Source: Candidatus Flexifilum breve
GTDB lineage: Bacteria > Chloroflexota > Anaerolineae > Aggregatilineales > Phototrophicaceae
DNA length: 64,000 nt
Reading direction: 5' to 3'
Assembly: GCA_016717205.1 (NCBI GenBank)
Contig: JADKGC010000002.1
Location: 1,116,001 to 1,180,000, forward strand
How positions within the stretch are numbered: position 1 is the first letter of the stretch; every line of letters starts with the position of its first letter. Shown piece by piece: positions 25,713 to 33,135 of the stretch. The notes under the pieces were generated by a model. It had not been told where the DNA came from. It saw only the letters and a list, made by a program, of their open reading frames with translations, and did no database searches. The translations under genes were made by a program, and so were the position numbers.

Positions 25713-26405
25713 TTACCCTTCCTGCCGCGGGAGCCCGTGCAGCCACAGAGTCGTTTCGAAGAGATTCGGACTTTTGAATGCCAGTGAGCCGGGCGTGATC
25801 ATGTCGGCCCCGGCGGCGCGCAGCCTGGGCACGGTCTGCTCGCGAATGCCGCCATCCGCCGAGATTTTGATCTTGTCCCGCAGACCGCGCGCGGTGAGCA
25901 AACGGCTCAGGGCGGTGATGCGCGGGCACGCCTCATCAGCCAGCCCCACACCCTTGATGCCGAGCTTCGTCCCCATCATGACGATCACTTCGATCTGGTC
26001 GAGATACGGCAGAACCGCTTCGACGGGCGTTTCCAGTTGGATGGCGATCCCCGCGCTCAGATCACGCGCGCGGATCTGCTCCAGCGCGGCGGGGAGTTCC
26101 GGGTTTTCAAGGTGCACGGTGATGACATCCGCGCCCGCCTCGGCAAAGTCGTCGATCAGCCGCGCGGGATTGAGCGTCATCAGGTGCACGTGAAACGGCT
26201 TGGGTGTGAGCGGTCGCAGCGCGCTCACGAGATCGGGGAAAAACAGCAGACTGGGCACAAACTGCCCATCGGCAACATCCAGATGATAGACATCGGCGAA
26301 CGGTTCGGTGCGCCGCACATCGTTCGCCAGATTTGCTAGATCGGCTGACCAGAGCGAATAGTCCGCCAGCAAGCGCCCGGTGGGTAAAGCCTGTAATCTC
26401 GACAC
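25713..26405 (-). CDS. Ribulose-phosphate 3-epimerase family protein
   Basis: A 230-residue TIM-barrel protein of the RPE/ALS-epimerase family. Metal and phosphate positions: LDVADGQFVPS (the H-x-D of strand 2 as YHLDV), HVHLMTLNP, VIVMMGTKLGIKG in place of MxVxPGxxGQ, KISADGGI, and GADMITPGSLAF. The changed strand-6 motif (GTKLGIKGVG) suggests a relative such as an allulose-6-phosphate 3-epimerase-like enzyme rather than housekeeping RPE. The acid-base Asp in SADGG is present. Forms an operon with the kinase downstream. Confidence 0.88.
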   Translation of the reverse strand: MSRLQALPTGRLLADYSLWSADLANLANDVRRTEPFADVYHLDVADGQFVPSLLFFPDLVSALRPLTPKPFHVHLMTLNPARLIDDFAEAGADVITVHLENPELPAALEQIRARDLSAGIAIQLETPVEAVLPYLDQIEVIVMMGTKLGIKGVGLADEACPRITALSRLLTARGLRDKIKISADGGIREQTVPRLRAAGADMITPGSLAFKSPNLFETTLWLHGLPRQEG

Positions 26406-26550
26406 GGGTATCGTCCTTAACCCAAATCAAAATTGCAAGTTTAGCGCGCGCGGGTGCAATGGCGTAATGCAAAAGGCGCACAACAGTGCGCCCTAGTTTG
26501 TGCGCTTCTGGTCAGGGGGCTCGTGTGGCCGATGGTTGAGGTGACCGGCG

Positions 26551-26952
26551 TCACATGGAGTTCAGCCAATTGAGTGCATCGGCGGGATCGTCAAACACCT
26601 CAATCGTCAAGCCATACTGCGTGAAGTTTTCGATGATGCGCATCATCGCGGCTTTGCCGACGGCTTTGTCCGGGAGCACGACCGCCCAGTATTTCCAGCC
26701 AGACTGGATCATAGGTATGACCCAAAATTCAACCGCCCATTCGAGATCGACCTGCGGGACGGCGGAGTTCTTGCGATCATCAGACAGCCATTTCGAGGCG
26801 CCGTACTGCTGGAAGGCGGTCAAGCCAACTTCCAGAATTTCGCGCAGCGCGTCTCCATAGATGAATTTGCGAAATTCATGGTGCACGATTCCGCTTTCCG
26901 GGTGATAAACGAGCGTCGCGTAATCGTTTTCAAGCAGTGTGTGTGTCGTCAT
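26551..26952 (-). CDS. STAS-like small protein, array copy 8 (type B)
   Basis: 133 residues, last of eight tandem paralogues. Shared pattern: YATLVYHPESGIVHHEFRKF, then ASKWLSDDR, GWKYWAVVLPDKAVGK and a C-terminal VFDDPADALNWLNS strand-helix like that of SpoIIAA/STAS-type folds. It belongs to the divergent type B with copy 2: LEWAVEFWVIPMIQSGWKYW replaces the WNPRV stretch, and RIIENFTQYGL replaces FMRE. Its start overlaps the previous copy's stop by 4 bp, so translation is coupled. Function unknown. The fold assignment rests on pattern only. Confidence 0.85.
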   Translation of the reverse strand: MTTHTLLENDYATLVYHPESGIVHHEFRKFIYGDALREILEVGLTAFQQYGASKWLSDDRKNSAVPQVDLEWAVEFWVIPMIQSGWKYWAVVLPDKAVGKAAMMRIIENFTQYGLTIEVFDDPADALNWLNSM

Positions 26953-27392
26953 TGTTCTCTCGAGGTTGTAGGTTCGACGGGTGTAGTTTGATCGACGGTT
27001 TCCAGCCAGTGGAGGGCTTCGTCGGGATCTTCAAAAGCCAGCGCGATCAGCCCCTGTTGGTGACCACCGCGCATGAGCCAGTTAATGTTGACCTGCCCGA
27101 CTTTTTTGTCGGGCAGCACCGCCGCCCAATATTTCCACCCGGCGGCGATGACGCGCGGATTCCAGTCGGTGATCAGCCAGGCGGTATCTTCCTTGGGGAT
27201 GGCAGAGTTCAGGCGGTCATCGGTTAACCACTTGCTCGCCCCGCGCGCTTTGAAGACCTCATAGCCGGTGTTCAAGACCTCGCGGAACTTCTCCCCGTAA
27301 ATGAACTTATGGAACTTATGGTGCACGATGCCCGAGTCCGGGTGATACCATAAGGTGGCGTACTCGTTATCGAGGATAACTTCCGCGGTCAT
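26949..27392 (-). CDS. STAS-like small protein, array copy 7
   Basis: 147 residues from the ATG at 27392 (MTAEVILDNEYATLWYHP); the frame is open further upstream but the paralogue alignment fixes this start. Core: IVHHKFHKFIYGEKF, KWLTDDRLNSAIPKED (Thr instead of the usual Ser), WNPRVIAAGWKYWAAVLPDKKVGQVNINWLMR, and FEDPDEALHWLETV. It alone has a 13-residue extension (DQTTPVEPTTSREQ) that overlaps the start of copy 8. Function unknown. Confidence 0.85.
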   Translation of the reverse strand: MTAEVILDNEYATLWYHPDSGIVHHKFHKFIYGEKFREVLNTGYEVFKARGASKWLTDDRLNSAIPKEDTAWLITDWNPRVIAAGWKYWAAVLPDKKVGQVNINWLMRGGHQQGLIALAFEDPDEALHWLETVDQTTPVEPTTSREQ

Positions 27393-27463
27393 GGCTTTGC
27401 TCCGTCTAACTGTGTGTGGCGATAGAATGACGGTGGTCAGCGGTCGACCAACCACCGGGGCGA

Positions 27464-27868
27464 TTAATTCACGGAGCGCAGCCAGTTGAGGGCTTCGTCC
27501 ACATCGTCGAAAACTTCGGCGGTAACCCCTTGCTGGCTGAGCTCCCGGATGAAGTAGCTGAGATTGATTTGACCGATTTTCTTGTCCGGGTAGAGCACTG
27601 CCCAATACTTCCACCCAATCGTCTGAATTCGGGGCATCCAGGTACTGAGCGCCCAGGCGGTATCTTCTTTCGGCACGGCCGAGTTCAGGCGGTCGTCCGA
27701 CAGCCACTTGACCGCCCCCTGCTCGCCCATAATGTCGGCTCCGCGTGTCAGTACCTCGCGGAACTTATCGCCGTGGATGAACTTGTGAAACTGGTGATGG
27801 ATGACCTTATCTTCTGGATAAAACCAGACCGTGGCATATTCGTTATCGAGGATGACTTCAGGTGGCAT
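27464..27868 (-). CDS. STAS-like small protein, array copy 6
   Basis: 134 residues from the ATG at 27868, with GGGAG 8-12 bases upstream; an upstream TTG at 27886 is unlikely. Core: YATVWFYPEDKVIHHQFHKFIHGDKF, AVKWLSDDRLNSAVPKED, TWMPRIQTIGWKYWAVLYPDKKIGQINLSYFIREL, and VFDDVDEALNWLRSV. The WMPRI in place of WNPRV and IMGEQGAV before KWLSDDR set it apart. 176 bases separate it from copy 5, enough for an internal promoter. Function unknown. Confidence 0.85.
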   Translation of the reverse strand: MPPEVILDNEYATVWFYPEDKVIHHQFHKFIHGDKFREVLTRGADIMGEQGAVKWLSDDRLNSAVPKEDTAWALSTWMPRIQTIGWKYWAVLYPDKKIGQINLSYFIRELSQQGVTAEVFDDVDEALNWLRSVN

Positions 27869-28044
27869 GTGTGTTTCTCCCGGCAACTGCTAGTTGGGTA
27901 CGCTTGTCGGGTGACCGTGGGGAGCGACGCCGGGGCTGCCCATCAGCTACCCGCCAAGGATGTTCAGACGTGACCTGGAAATCGGAGGGGCCGCGCCTGT
28001 GCCGGGGCGCACACTTGTGCGCCCCAAAGGTGAAAAGTCTACAA

Positions 28045-28470
28045 CTATTCAGGTCGCTTTTCGGCTTCATCCACCGAGCGGAGCCAGTTCAACGCTTCGT
28101 CAAGATCATCAAACGCTTGGGCAGTGATGCCTTGAACGTTGCTTTCGCGCATAAAGTAATTCAGGTTGGTCTGCCCGACTTTCTTATCCGGGAAGAGCAC
28201 CGCCCAGTACTTCCAGCCAGCGGCGCGTACCCGCGGATTCCACACGCCGAGCGCCCAGATGCCATCGTCTTTGGGCAGCGCGGAGTTCAGGCGGTCATCG
28301 GACAGCCATTTGGTCGCGCCGCGCTGTTCGAAAATTTCTGCTCCACGCGTCAGCACATCGCGGAAGTGATCGCCGTAAATGTATTTTTTGAACTTGTGAT
28401 GCACAATCCCCGCATCCGGATAGTACCAGAGGCTGGCGTAATCATTGTCGATGATGACTTCAACGGACAT
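28045..28470 (-). CDS. STAS-like small protein, array copy 5
   Basis: 141 residues. Core: YASLWYYPDAGIVHHKFKKY, RGATKWLSDDRLNSALPKDD, WNPRVRAAGWKYWAVLFPDKKVGQ and FDDLDEALNWLRSVD, then a charged tail EAEKRPE. It is clearly closest to copy 4 (identical MSVE start, YYPDAGIVHH, RGAEIFEQRGA, VWNPRVRAAGWKYWAV), marking a recent duplication of that pair. AGGAGAAAACAG precedes the ATG. Function unknown. Confidence 0.87.
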   Translation of the reverse strand: MSVEVIIDNDYASLWYYPDAGIVHHKFKKYIYGDHFRDVLTRGAEIFEQRGATKWLSDDRLNSALPKDDGIWALGVWNPRVRAAGWKYWAVLFPDKKVGQTNLNYFMRESNVQGITAQAFDDLDEALNWLRSVDEAEKRPE

Positions 28471-28554
28471 CTGTTTTCTCCTAGGATTAGCTTATCCCAC
28501 TCGTCATACGTTCATCTCGGGAGTGCCCGAACTGCCCGTCCGTGCTCACCACCA

Positions 28555-28959
28555 CTACTTGACGGATTTGAGCCAGTTTAGGGCGTCTGGGCTCTCTTCG
28601 AACACCTGCACGGTTATCCCATAGCCGTTACCCTCGCGCAGGAAATAGTTTAGGTTCGCCTGTCCCGCTTTGGTATCGGAGAAGATGACCGCCCAGTACT
28701 TCCACCCGGCGGCGCGCACGCGCGGATTCCACACCGTGAGCCCCCAGATGCCATCGTCCTGCGGTACGGCGGCATTCAGTCGATCATCTGACAGCCACTT
28801 GTTCGCACCGCGCTGTTCGAAGATCTCCGCGCCACGGTTCAGTACTTCGCGGAAATGCTCACCCGAGATGGGCTGTTTGAATTGGTGATGCACGATGCCC
28901 GCGTCCGGGTAATACCAGAGTGTGGCATAGTCGTTGTCGATAATGATTTCAACTGACAT
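28555..28959 (-). CDS. STAS-like small protein, array copy 4
   Basis: 134 residues, start at 28959 inside the 3' end of copy 3 (11-bp overlap, coupled translation). Core: YATLWYYPDAGIVHHQFKQPI, ANKWLSDDRLNAAVPQDD, WNPRVRAAGWKYWAVIFSDTKAGQ and FEESPDALNWLKSVK. Several positions that are fixed in other copies have drifted (SDTKAG for PDKKVG, KQPISG for HKFIHG), which fits relaxed or changed specificity after duplication with copy 5. Function unknown. Confidence 0.86.
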   Translation of the reverse strand: MSVEIIIDNDYATLWYYPDAGIVHHQFKQPISGEHFREVLNRGAEIFEQRGANKWLSDDRLNAAVPQDDGIWGLTVWNPRVRAAGWKYWAVIFSDTKAGQANLNYFLREGNGYGITVQVFEESPDALNWLKSVK

Positions 28960-29374
28960 GGTACCCTCGGCAATCCACCGATTCTAACCAGCGCCGCGCC
29001 TCGTCGGGGTCTTCAAAAACGCGGACTTCCAGGCCGCGCGCGATGTATTCACGCATAAACATGTTCAGATTGATTTGCCCGATTTTGCGATCCGGCAGCA
29101 CTACCGCCCAATACTTCCACCCGGCGTCGAAGACACGGGGACTCCAATTGACGAGGCCCCATTCGCCGTCTTCTTTGGTCAACGTAGAATTGTTCCGATC
29201 ATCGGACAACCACTTCTGCGCTCCGTACGTCGTGAAGGCTTCCAGCCCGCAGTTGAGCACTTCACGAAGAGCATCTCCATGAATGAACTTGTGAAACTGA
29301 TGGTGGACGATTTTACCCTGCGGGCGATACCAGAGTGTGGCATATTCGTTATCGATGATGACCTGAGTTTCCAT
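28949..29374 (-). CDS. STAS-like small protein, array copy 3
   Basis: 141 residues from the ATG at 29374 (AAGAGGGG just upstream; the longer frame to 29413 is not used). Core: YATLWYRPQGKIVHHQFHKF, AQKWLSDDRNNSTLTKED, WSPRVFDAGWKYWAVVLPDRKIGQINLNMFMRE and FEDPDEARRWLESVD. It carries a 7-residue tail (CRGYHVS) whose codons overlap the start of copy 4. 153 bases separate it from copy 2. Function unknown. Confidence 0.86.
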   Translation of the reverse strand: METQVIIDNEYATLWYRPQGKIVHHQFHKFIHGDALREVLNCGLEAFTTYGAQKWLSDDRNNSTLTKEDGEWGLVNWSPRVFDAGWKYWAVVLPDRKIGQINLNMFMREYIARGLEVRVFEDPDEARRWLESVDCRGYHVS

Positions 29375-29527
29375 AGACCCCTCTTGAGCGTTAGTTGCAT
29401 ACGTTATCTGCATAATACCGACAAATCGCCGTTCTCAAGCAGAAAGAATTTCTAACTAACGCTTGATCTCGCTCAGGTCAGGGCACTCAGTTATTCATTT
29501 CGCCCTCGCCAGCTTCGAGCATCCGTC

Positions 29528-29935
29528 CTACCGATCCACGGACTCCAACCAGGCCAGCGCTTCGGTTGGATCCTCGAAAATCGCAACCTGTAAACCGTAC
29601 TTGGTAAAGTCTTCGATTGCCCGGAGAATCGGCTGGCGAGCGACTAGTTTTTCGGGCAGCACAATGCCCCAATACTTCCACCCGGAATTTATCATAGGTA
29701 CAAACCAGTGTTCCTTCGCCCAGTCGAGATCGGCCTGTGGCAGCGTGGACGTTTTGCGATCATCTGACAGCCACTTGTTCAGTCGATTCTGCTGAAACAC
29801 GGTGAGACCCGCGGTGATGAAATTGCGAAACTGCAGGCCATAAACGTATTTGTGGAATTCACTATGGACGATCCCGCTGTCTGGATAGTAGCGGAGCGTC
29901 GCGTAGTCCGTTTCAATGAGCGTCTGCGTCGTCAT
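29528..29935 (-). CDS. STAS-like small protein, array copy 2 (type B)
   Basis: 135 residues from the ATG at 29935 (TGAGGAACTTT upstream; an earlier frame to 29959 is not needed). Type B like copy 8: YATLRYYPDSGIVHSEFHKYVYG, LNKWLSDDRKTSTLPQADLDW, WFVPMINSGWKYWGIVLPEKLV, IEDFTKYGLQVAIFEDPTEAL. The second His of the HH pair is Ser here. Type B copies are interleaved with type A, so the array arose by more than simple serial duplication. Function unknown. Confidence 0.85.
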   Translation of the reverse strand: MTTQTLIETDYATLRYYPDSGIVHSEFHKYVYGLQFRNFITAGLTVFQQNRLNKWLSDDRKTSTLPQADLDWAKEHWFVPMINSGWKYWGIVLPEKLVARQPILRAIEDFTKYGLQVAIFEDPTEALAWLESVDR

Positions 29936-29972
29936 AAAGTTCCTCATTATGGTAAGCACGGGAGGCTGGTCG

Positions 29973-30377
29973 TTACTCCACCGATTCCAGCCACTTCAGG
30001 GCTTCATCAGCATCTTCGAACACCTGCACCACCAACCCCCGCCCAATGTTTTCCCGCATCAACCAGTTGATGTTGGTCTGGCCGATCTTCTTGTCGGGCA
30101 TCACGACGGCCCAGTATTTCCAGCCATTGGCGAAGACGCGCGGGTTCCAGTCATTCAGCCCCCATTCCGAGTCTTCTTTCGGTAGGGCAGAATTCGCGCG
30201 GTCATCGGAGAGCCACTTGTGCGCGCCATACTGCTTGAAGACGTCCAGCCCCTGGTCGAGCACGGCGCGAAAGCGCTCACCATGAATGAACTTATGAAAC
30301 TGATGATGGACGATCTTGGCTTCGGGGTGATACCACAGCGTAACATATTCATTGTCAATGATTGTTTGAGTAGACAT
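29973..30377 (-). CDS. STAS-like small protein, array copy 1 (first transcribed)
   Basis: 134 residues and closest to the array consensus: YVTLWYHPEAKIVHHQFHKF, AHKWLSDDRANSALPKED, WNPRVFANGWKYWAVVMPDKKIGQTNINWLMRE, FEDADEALKWLESVE. No signal peptide, membrane span or catalytic metal site is evident; the conserved HH, DDR and GWKYW suggest a shared binding surface. It is preceded by a good promoter (30440-30467) and diverges from the histidine kinase gene, 212 bases away. Function unknown. Confidence 0.87.
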   Translation of the reverse strand: MSTQTIIDNEYVTLWYHPEAKIVHHQFHKFIHGERFRAVLDQGLDVFKQYGAHKWLSDDRANSALPKEDSEWGLNDWNPRVFANGWKYWAVVMPDKKIGQTNINWLMRENIGRGLVVQVFEDADEALKWLESVE

Positions 30378-30403
30378 TTTTTATGGCCTCATGTCATCGA
30401 ACT

Positions 30404-30422
30404 CTCTATAACAAGCATAGAG
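30404..30422 (-). other. Small hairpin in the array 5' leader
   Basis: CTCTAT (30404-30409) and ATAGAG (30417-30422) can pair with a 7-base loop within the predicted ~55-base untranslated leader of the STAS-like array. Could be an operator or an RNA hairpin. Confidence 0.35.
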
Positions 30423-30439
30423 GTGAAGCGGAGATATAC

Positions 30440-30467
30440 ATTATAGATTTTAACCCCAAAGCGTAAA
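30440..30467 (-). promoter_or_regulatory. Predicted promoter of the STAS-like array
   Basis: On the minus strand TTTACG (30462-30467) and a perfect TATAAT (30440-30445) are 16 bases apart, in an AT-rich stretch unlike the rest of the window. Transcription would start near 30433 and read copy 1 first. Confidence 0.55.
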
Positions 30468-30589
30468 TTTCATGAGAAAAAGCTCGTTTACCAATTGTCT
30501 TTATGCAAACACCTTCTCACCCTGAGATATAGTTCTAAACAATTGTCGTACTCGTTAATTTGTATGCATGAGGGTATATATTTCAACTC

Positions 30590-31522
30590 ATGGACTCAAC
30601 CACACTTCCCACGGTTGCAACACCTATGTCAGTGAGTGATGCCGACAAAGCCGCTGCTTATGAAGCGACGATTGCGGAATTGAAGAAGAAAATTGCGCAG
30701 CTTGAACAGCAGCACGACGACGATATGGTCGAACTGCAAGCGATCAACGATGAATTCGAGCGCGCCTACGACGAAGCCGAACAGGCGCGTAAAGACGTCG
30801 AACGCGCCAACAACGTGAAATCGGCCTTCCTCGCGAGCATGTCGCACGAGCTGCGGACGCCGCTCAATGCGATCATCAACTTCTCCAAGTTCCTGAAAAA
30901 AGGCATTCCCGGCCCGCTGACCGAAGAACAGGATCAGCTCATCGGCAATATCGCCGACAGCGGCCAGCACCTGCTCAATCTGATCAACGACGTGCTCGAC
31001 ATGTCGAAGATCGAGTCCGGTTCGCTCAAGCTGTACATTGAACCGGAGGTGGATATGCGCGACATCATCGAGACCGCGCTGCGCTACACCGGCTCCATGA
31101 TCGGCGATAAAACGGTGGAACTGCAAAAGGAACTACCGGAAACCCTGCCCAAACTGAACGGCGACCGCAAGCGTCTGCTGCAAATTCTGCTCAACATTCT
31201 GTCGAACGCGTATAAGTTCACCGAGCAAGGCCACGTCAAAATCAGCGCGCGCAGCGAGAACGAGAAGATTGTTATCGCCGTCAGCGACACCGGGCCGGGT
31301 ATTGCGACGGAAGACTACAAAGACGTCTTCACCGCGTTCAAGCAAACTACCAGCGGGTTACGCCAGGGCGGCAGCGGCACCGGCTTAGGGATGCCCATTT
31401 CGCAGAAACTGGTCGAAGCCCATCAGGGTCGAATCTGGTTTGAGAGCGTGGTCGGAAGTGGCACGACCTTCTTCGTCGAGCTTCCGGTGCAGTCGGGGTT
31501 AAAACCTGAACGGAGTACCTGA
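30590..31522 (+). CDS. Soluble sensor histidine kinase with N-terminal coiled coil
   Basis: 310 residues, no membrane span. A predicted coiled coil (about 18-78, rich in Glu, Lys and Ala heptads) leads into the dimerisation/phosphoacceptor helix with H86 (SMSHELRTPLNAI). The ATPase domain has N-box NILSNAYKF (202-210), G1 DTGPGI (233-238) and G2 GGSGTGLGM (260-268). There is no PAS, GAF or receiver domain, so the signal must come through the coiled coil or a partner protein. The first receiver gene begins 2 bases past the stop. The divergent array of eight STAS-like proteins makes these candidate partners (inference). Confidence 0.94.
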   Translation: MDSTTLPTVATPMSVSDADKAAAYEATIAELKKKIAQLEQQHDDDMVELQAINDEFERAYDEAEQARKDVERANNVKSAFLASMSHELRTPLNAIINFSKFLKKGIPGPLTEEQDQLIGNIADSGQHLLNLINDVLDMSKIESGSLKLYIEPEVDMRDIIETALRYTGSMIGDKTVELQKELPETLPKLNGDRKRLLQILLNILSNAYKFTEQGHVKISARSENEKIVIAVSDTGPGIATEDYKDVFTAFKQTTSGLRQGGSGTGLGMPISQKLVEAHQGRIWFESVVGSGTTFFVELPVQSGLKPERST

Positions 31523-31524
31523 TA

Positions 31525-31923
31525 ATGACGCATGTTTTGTACGTGGAAGATGATCCTCTCAGTCGAGAAGTCGTGCGGATGGCTCAGCGCATGAGCCCGG
31601 AAATCTGCAGCCTGACCGTGTTTGAAAACAGCCGGGATTTTGAGGAAAAGCTGCTCGGGCTCCCGCAACAGCCAGACTTGATTCTGCTGGATATTCACAT
31701 GAAGCCCTACACGGGCTTCGACATGCTGAAGATGATTCGCAGCCATGCCGAGTACGACCGCACGTACGTCGTCGCGCTGACGGCGAGCGTCATGAACGAA
31801 GAAGTGCGCATGCTTCAGGATGCCGGTTTTCAGGGCGGCATTTCCAAACCGCTGCATCTCGAACTTTTTGGGGAGCTGATCCAGCGCATTATGACTGGTG
31901 AACGAGTCTGGCACGTCTGGTAA
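31525..31923 (+). CDS. Stand-alone response regulator (receiver) 1
   Basis: A 132-residue CheY-like receiver without output domain. Acid pocket E8-D9-D10, phosphoacceptor D56 (LILLDIHM), T86 (ALTAS) and K108 (SKPL), all canonical. The C-terminus ends in GERVWHVW, a motif shared in form with the two following receivers. It follows the kinase gene by two bases and is surely co-transcribed. With no DNA-binding domain, it probably works by protein contact or in a phosphorelay. Confidence 0.94.
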   Translation: MTHVLYVEDDPLSREVVRMAQRMSPEICSLTVFENSRDFEEKLLGLPQQPDLILLDIHMKPYTGFDMLKMIRSHAEYDRTYVVALTASVMNEEVRMLQDAGFQGGISKPLHLELFGELIQRIMTGERVWHVW

Positions 31924-31993
31924 CTGACGCTTCAAGCCTAGATCACCACGGTGACTTAAACAGTAGACGAACCCAAAGTAGAAAGAATCCAAG

Positions 31994-32383
31994 ATGAGTC
32001 AGCTCAACGCGCTAATCATTGACGATAACGCGAATAACATTCTGGTTTTGCAGCAGCTTCTGACGATCGAAGGCGTCGACTCGGCCAAGCTGCCGACAGC
32101 CAACAATCTGCTCGTCCAGCTCGATCTGCTCCCCCGGATCGATATTGTCTTCCTTGATCTGGAACTGCCCGGCGTCAACGGCTACGAGGCCATCGAAATT
32201 CTCCACGCGCACGCGGCTACGGCCTCCGCGAAGATCGTCGCCTATTCGGTGCACATCAGCGAGCTCCACAACGTGATGGAACTCGGCTTTGATGGCTTCA
32301 TCGGCAAACCGCTCAACTCGGAATCGTTCTCGGATCAGTTGTGGCGTATTCTCAACGGCGAAAAAGTGTGGTATTCATCGTAA
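31994..32383 (+). CDS. Stand-alone response regulator (receiver) 2
   Basis: A 129-residue receiver: D10-D11 (IIDDN), phosphoacceptor D55 (VFLDLEL), K105 (GKPL). The switch Thr position is Ser85 in AYSVH, a permitted but less common variant. Ends in GEKVWYSS, matching the GExxW ending of the neighbours. A 70-base gap separates it from receiver 1. No output domain. Confidence 0.93.
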   Translation: MSQLNALIIDDNANNILVLQQLLTIEGVDSAKLPTANNLLVQLDLLPRIDIVFLDLELPGVNGYEAIEILHAHAATASAKIVAYSVHISELHNVMELGFDGFIGKPLNSESFSDQLWRILNGEKVWYSS

Positions 32384-32435
32384 GCTTGGAAGCACGCGCG
32401 CGCAAGCAACGCGTTTAGGACAGAGGTAAGCTGGT

Positions 32436-32855
32436 ATGTCGCTTCGTGGTAAACACATCCTCATCATCGAAGATAATGTGCTCAACCGGGTGGTTTATCA
32501 AATCACGTTGGGCGTTGAGGGCGCGAATCTCGTATTCGACCGGAAGGGACGCGATGCGATTGTGCAATTGCAGATGTCCCTCGACTGGGATCTGATCATC
32601 CTCGATCTCATGCTGTATGGCGGCATTTCGGGGTTTGACCTGTTCAAAGACATTCGCGCGCTGCCCGCTTACAATCATGTGCCGATCGTCGCCGTGTCCG
32701 CGTCGGATCCGTCGACCGCCATTCCCAAAGCGCGGGAACTGGGCTTTTCCGGCTTCATCAGCAAGCCGATCAATGAGGCACTGATCTGCTCACAGCTCGA
32801 AGCGATCATCGCGGGCGAACACATCTGGCACGACGGCACGCTCGTCGACACGTAA
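32436..32855 (+). CDS. Stand-alone response regulator (receiver) 3
   Basis: A 139-residue receiver: E12-D13 (IIEDN), phosphoacceptor D57 (LIILDLML), Ser88 at the Thr switch (AVSAS) and K110 (SKPI). Ends GEHIWHDGTLVDT. The three receivers differ widely in the middle but keep the C-terminal G-E-x-[VI]-W motif, so they may dock on a common partner. Closes the operon: a strong terminator lies 30 bases downstream. Confidence 0.93.
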   Translation: MSLRGKHILIIEDNVLNRVVYQITLGVEGANLVFDRKGRDAIVQLQMSLDWDLIILDLMLYGGISGFDLFKDIRALPAYNHVPIVAVSASDPSTAIPKARELGFSGFISKPINEALICSQLEAIIAGEHIWHDGTLVDT

Positions 32856-32884
32856 ACGGCACGCTTCAACCGTTCTATGCCGAG

Positions 32885-32910
32885 AGCCAGCCGTCGCGCT
32901 GGCTTTTTTT
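32885..32910 (+). terminator. Rho-independent terminator of the kinase-receiver operon
   Basis: Seven-bp stem AGCCAGC (32885-32891) with GCTGGCT (32898-32904), 6-base loop and a run of seven T. Sits just after the last receiver gene. Confidence 0.9.
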
Positions 32911-33135
32911 GATTCGCGCCCGGCCGCTGCCTCCCCTCTTTGAATTAGGTTCATGGCAGGACAGATTAAACAATTCGAGGCCGTCTTCCCTCGGGTGACA
33001 CCCTGTAGGGAAGGTCTTCTGACCGTCCGCTAACTACGGATGCGCAGAAGCGCTTTCGTGAACAGGCCGCTGACGGGAAGACCGTCTCGAAATAGCCAGA
33101 GTGTCTTCCCGTGAAAAGCATGAGGTGAGGTTTGG
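32911..33135. other. Intergenic region between convergent transcripts
   Basis: About 225 bases. Imperfect inverted GTCTTCCCTCGGG / CCCGTGAAAAG and CGGGAAGACCGTC segments (about 32980-33110) suggest a foldback repeat, with CCTGTAGGGAAGG inside. No gene or clear regulatory site recognised. Confidence 0.35.
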
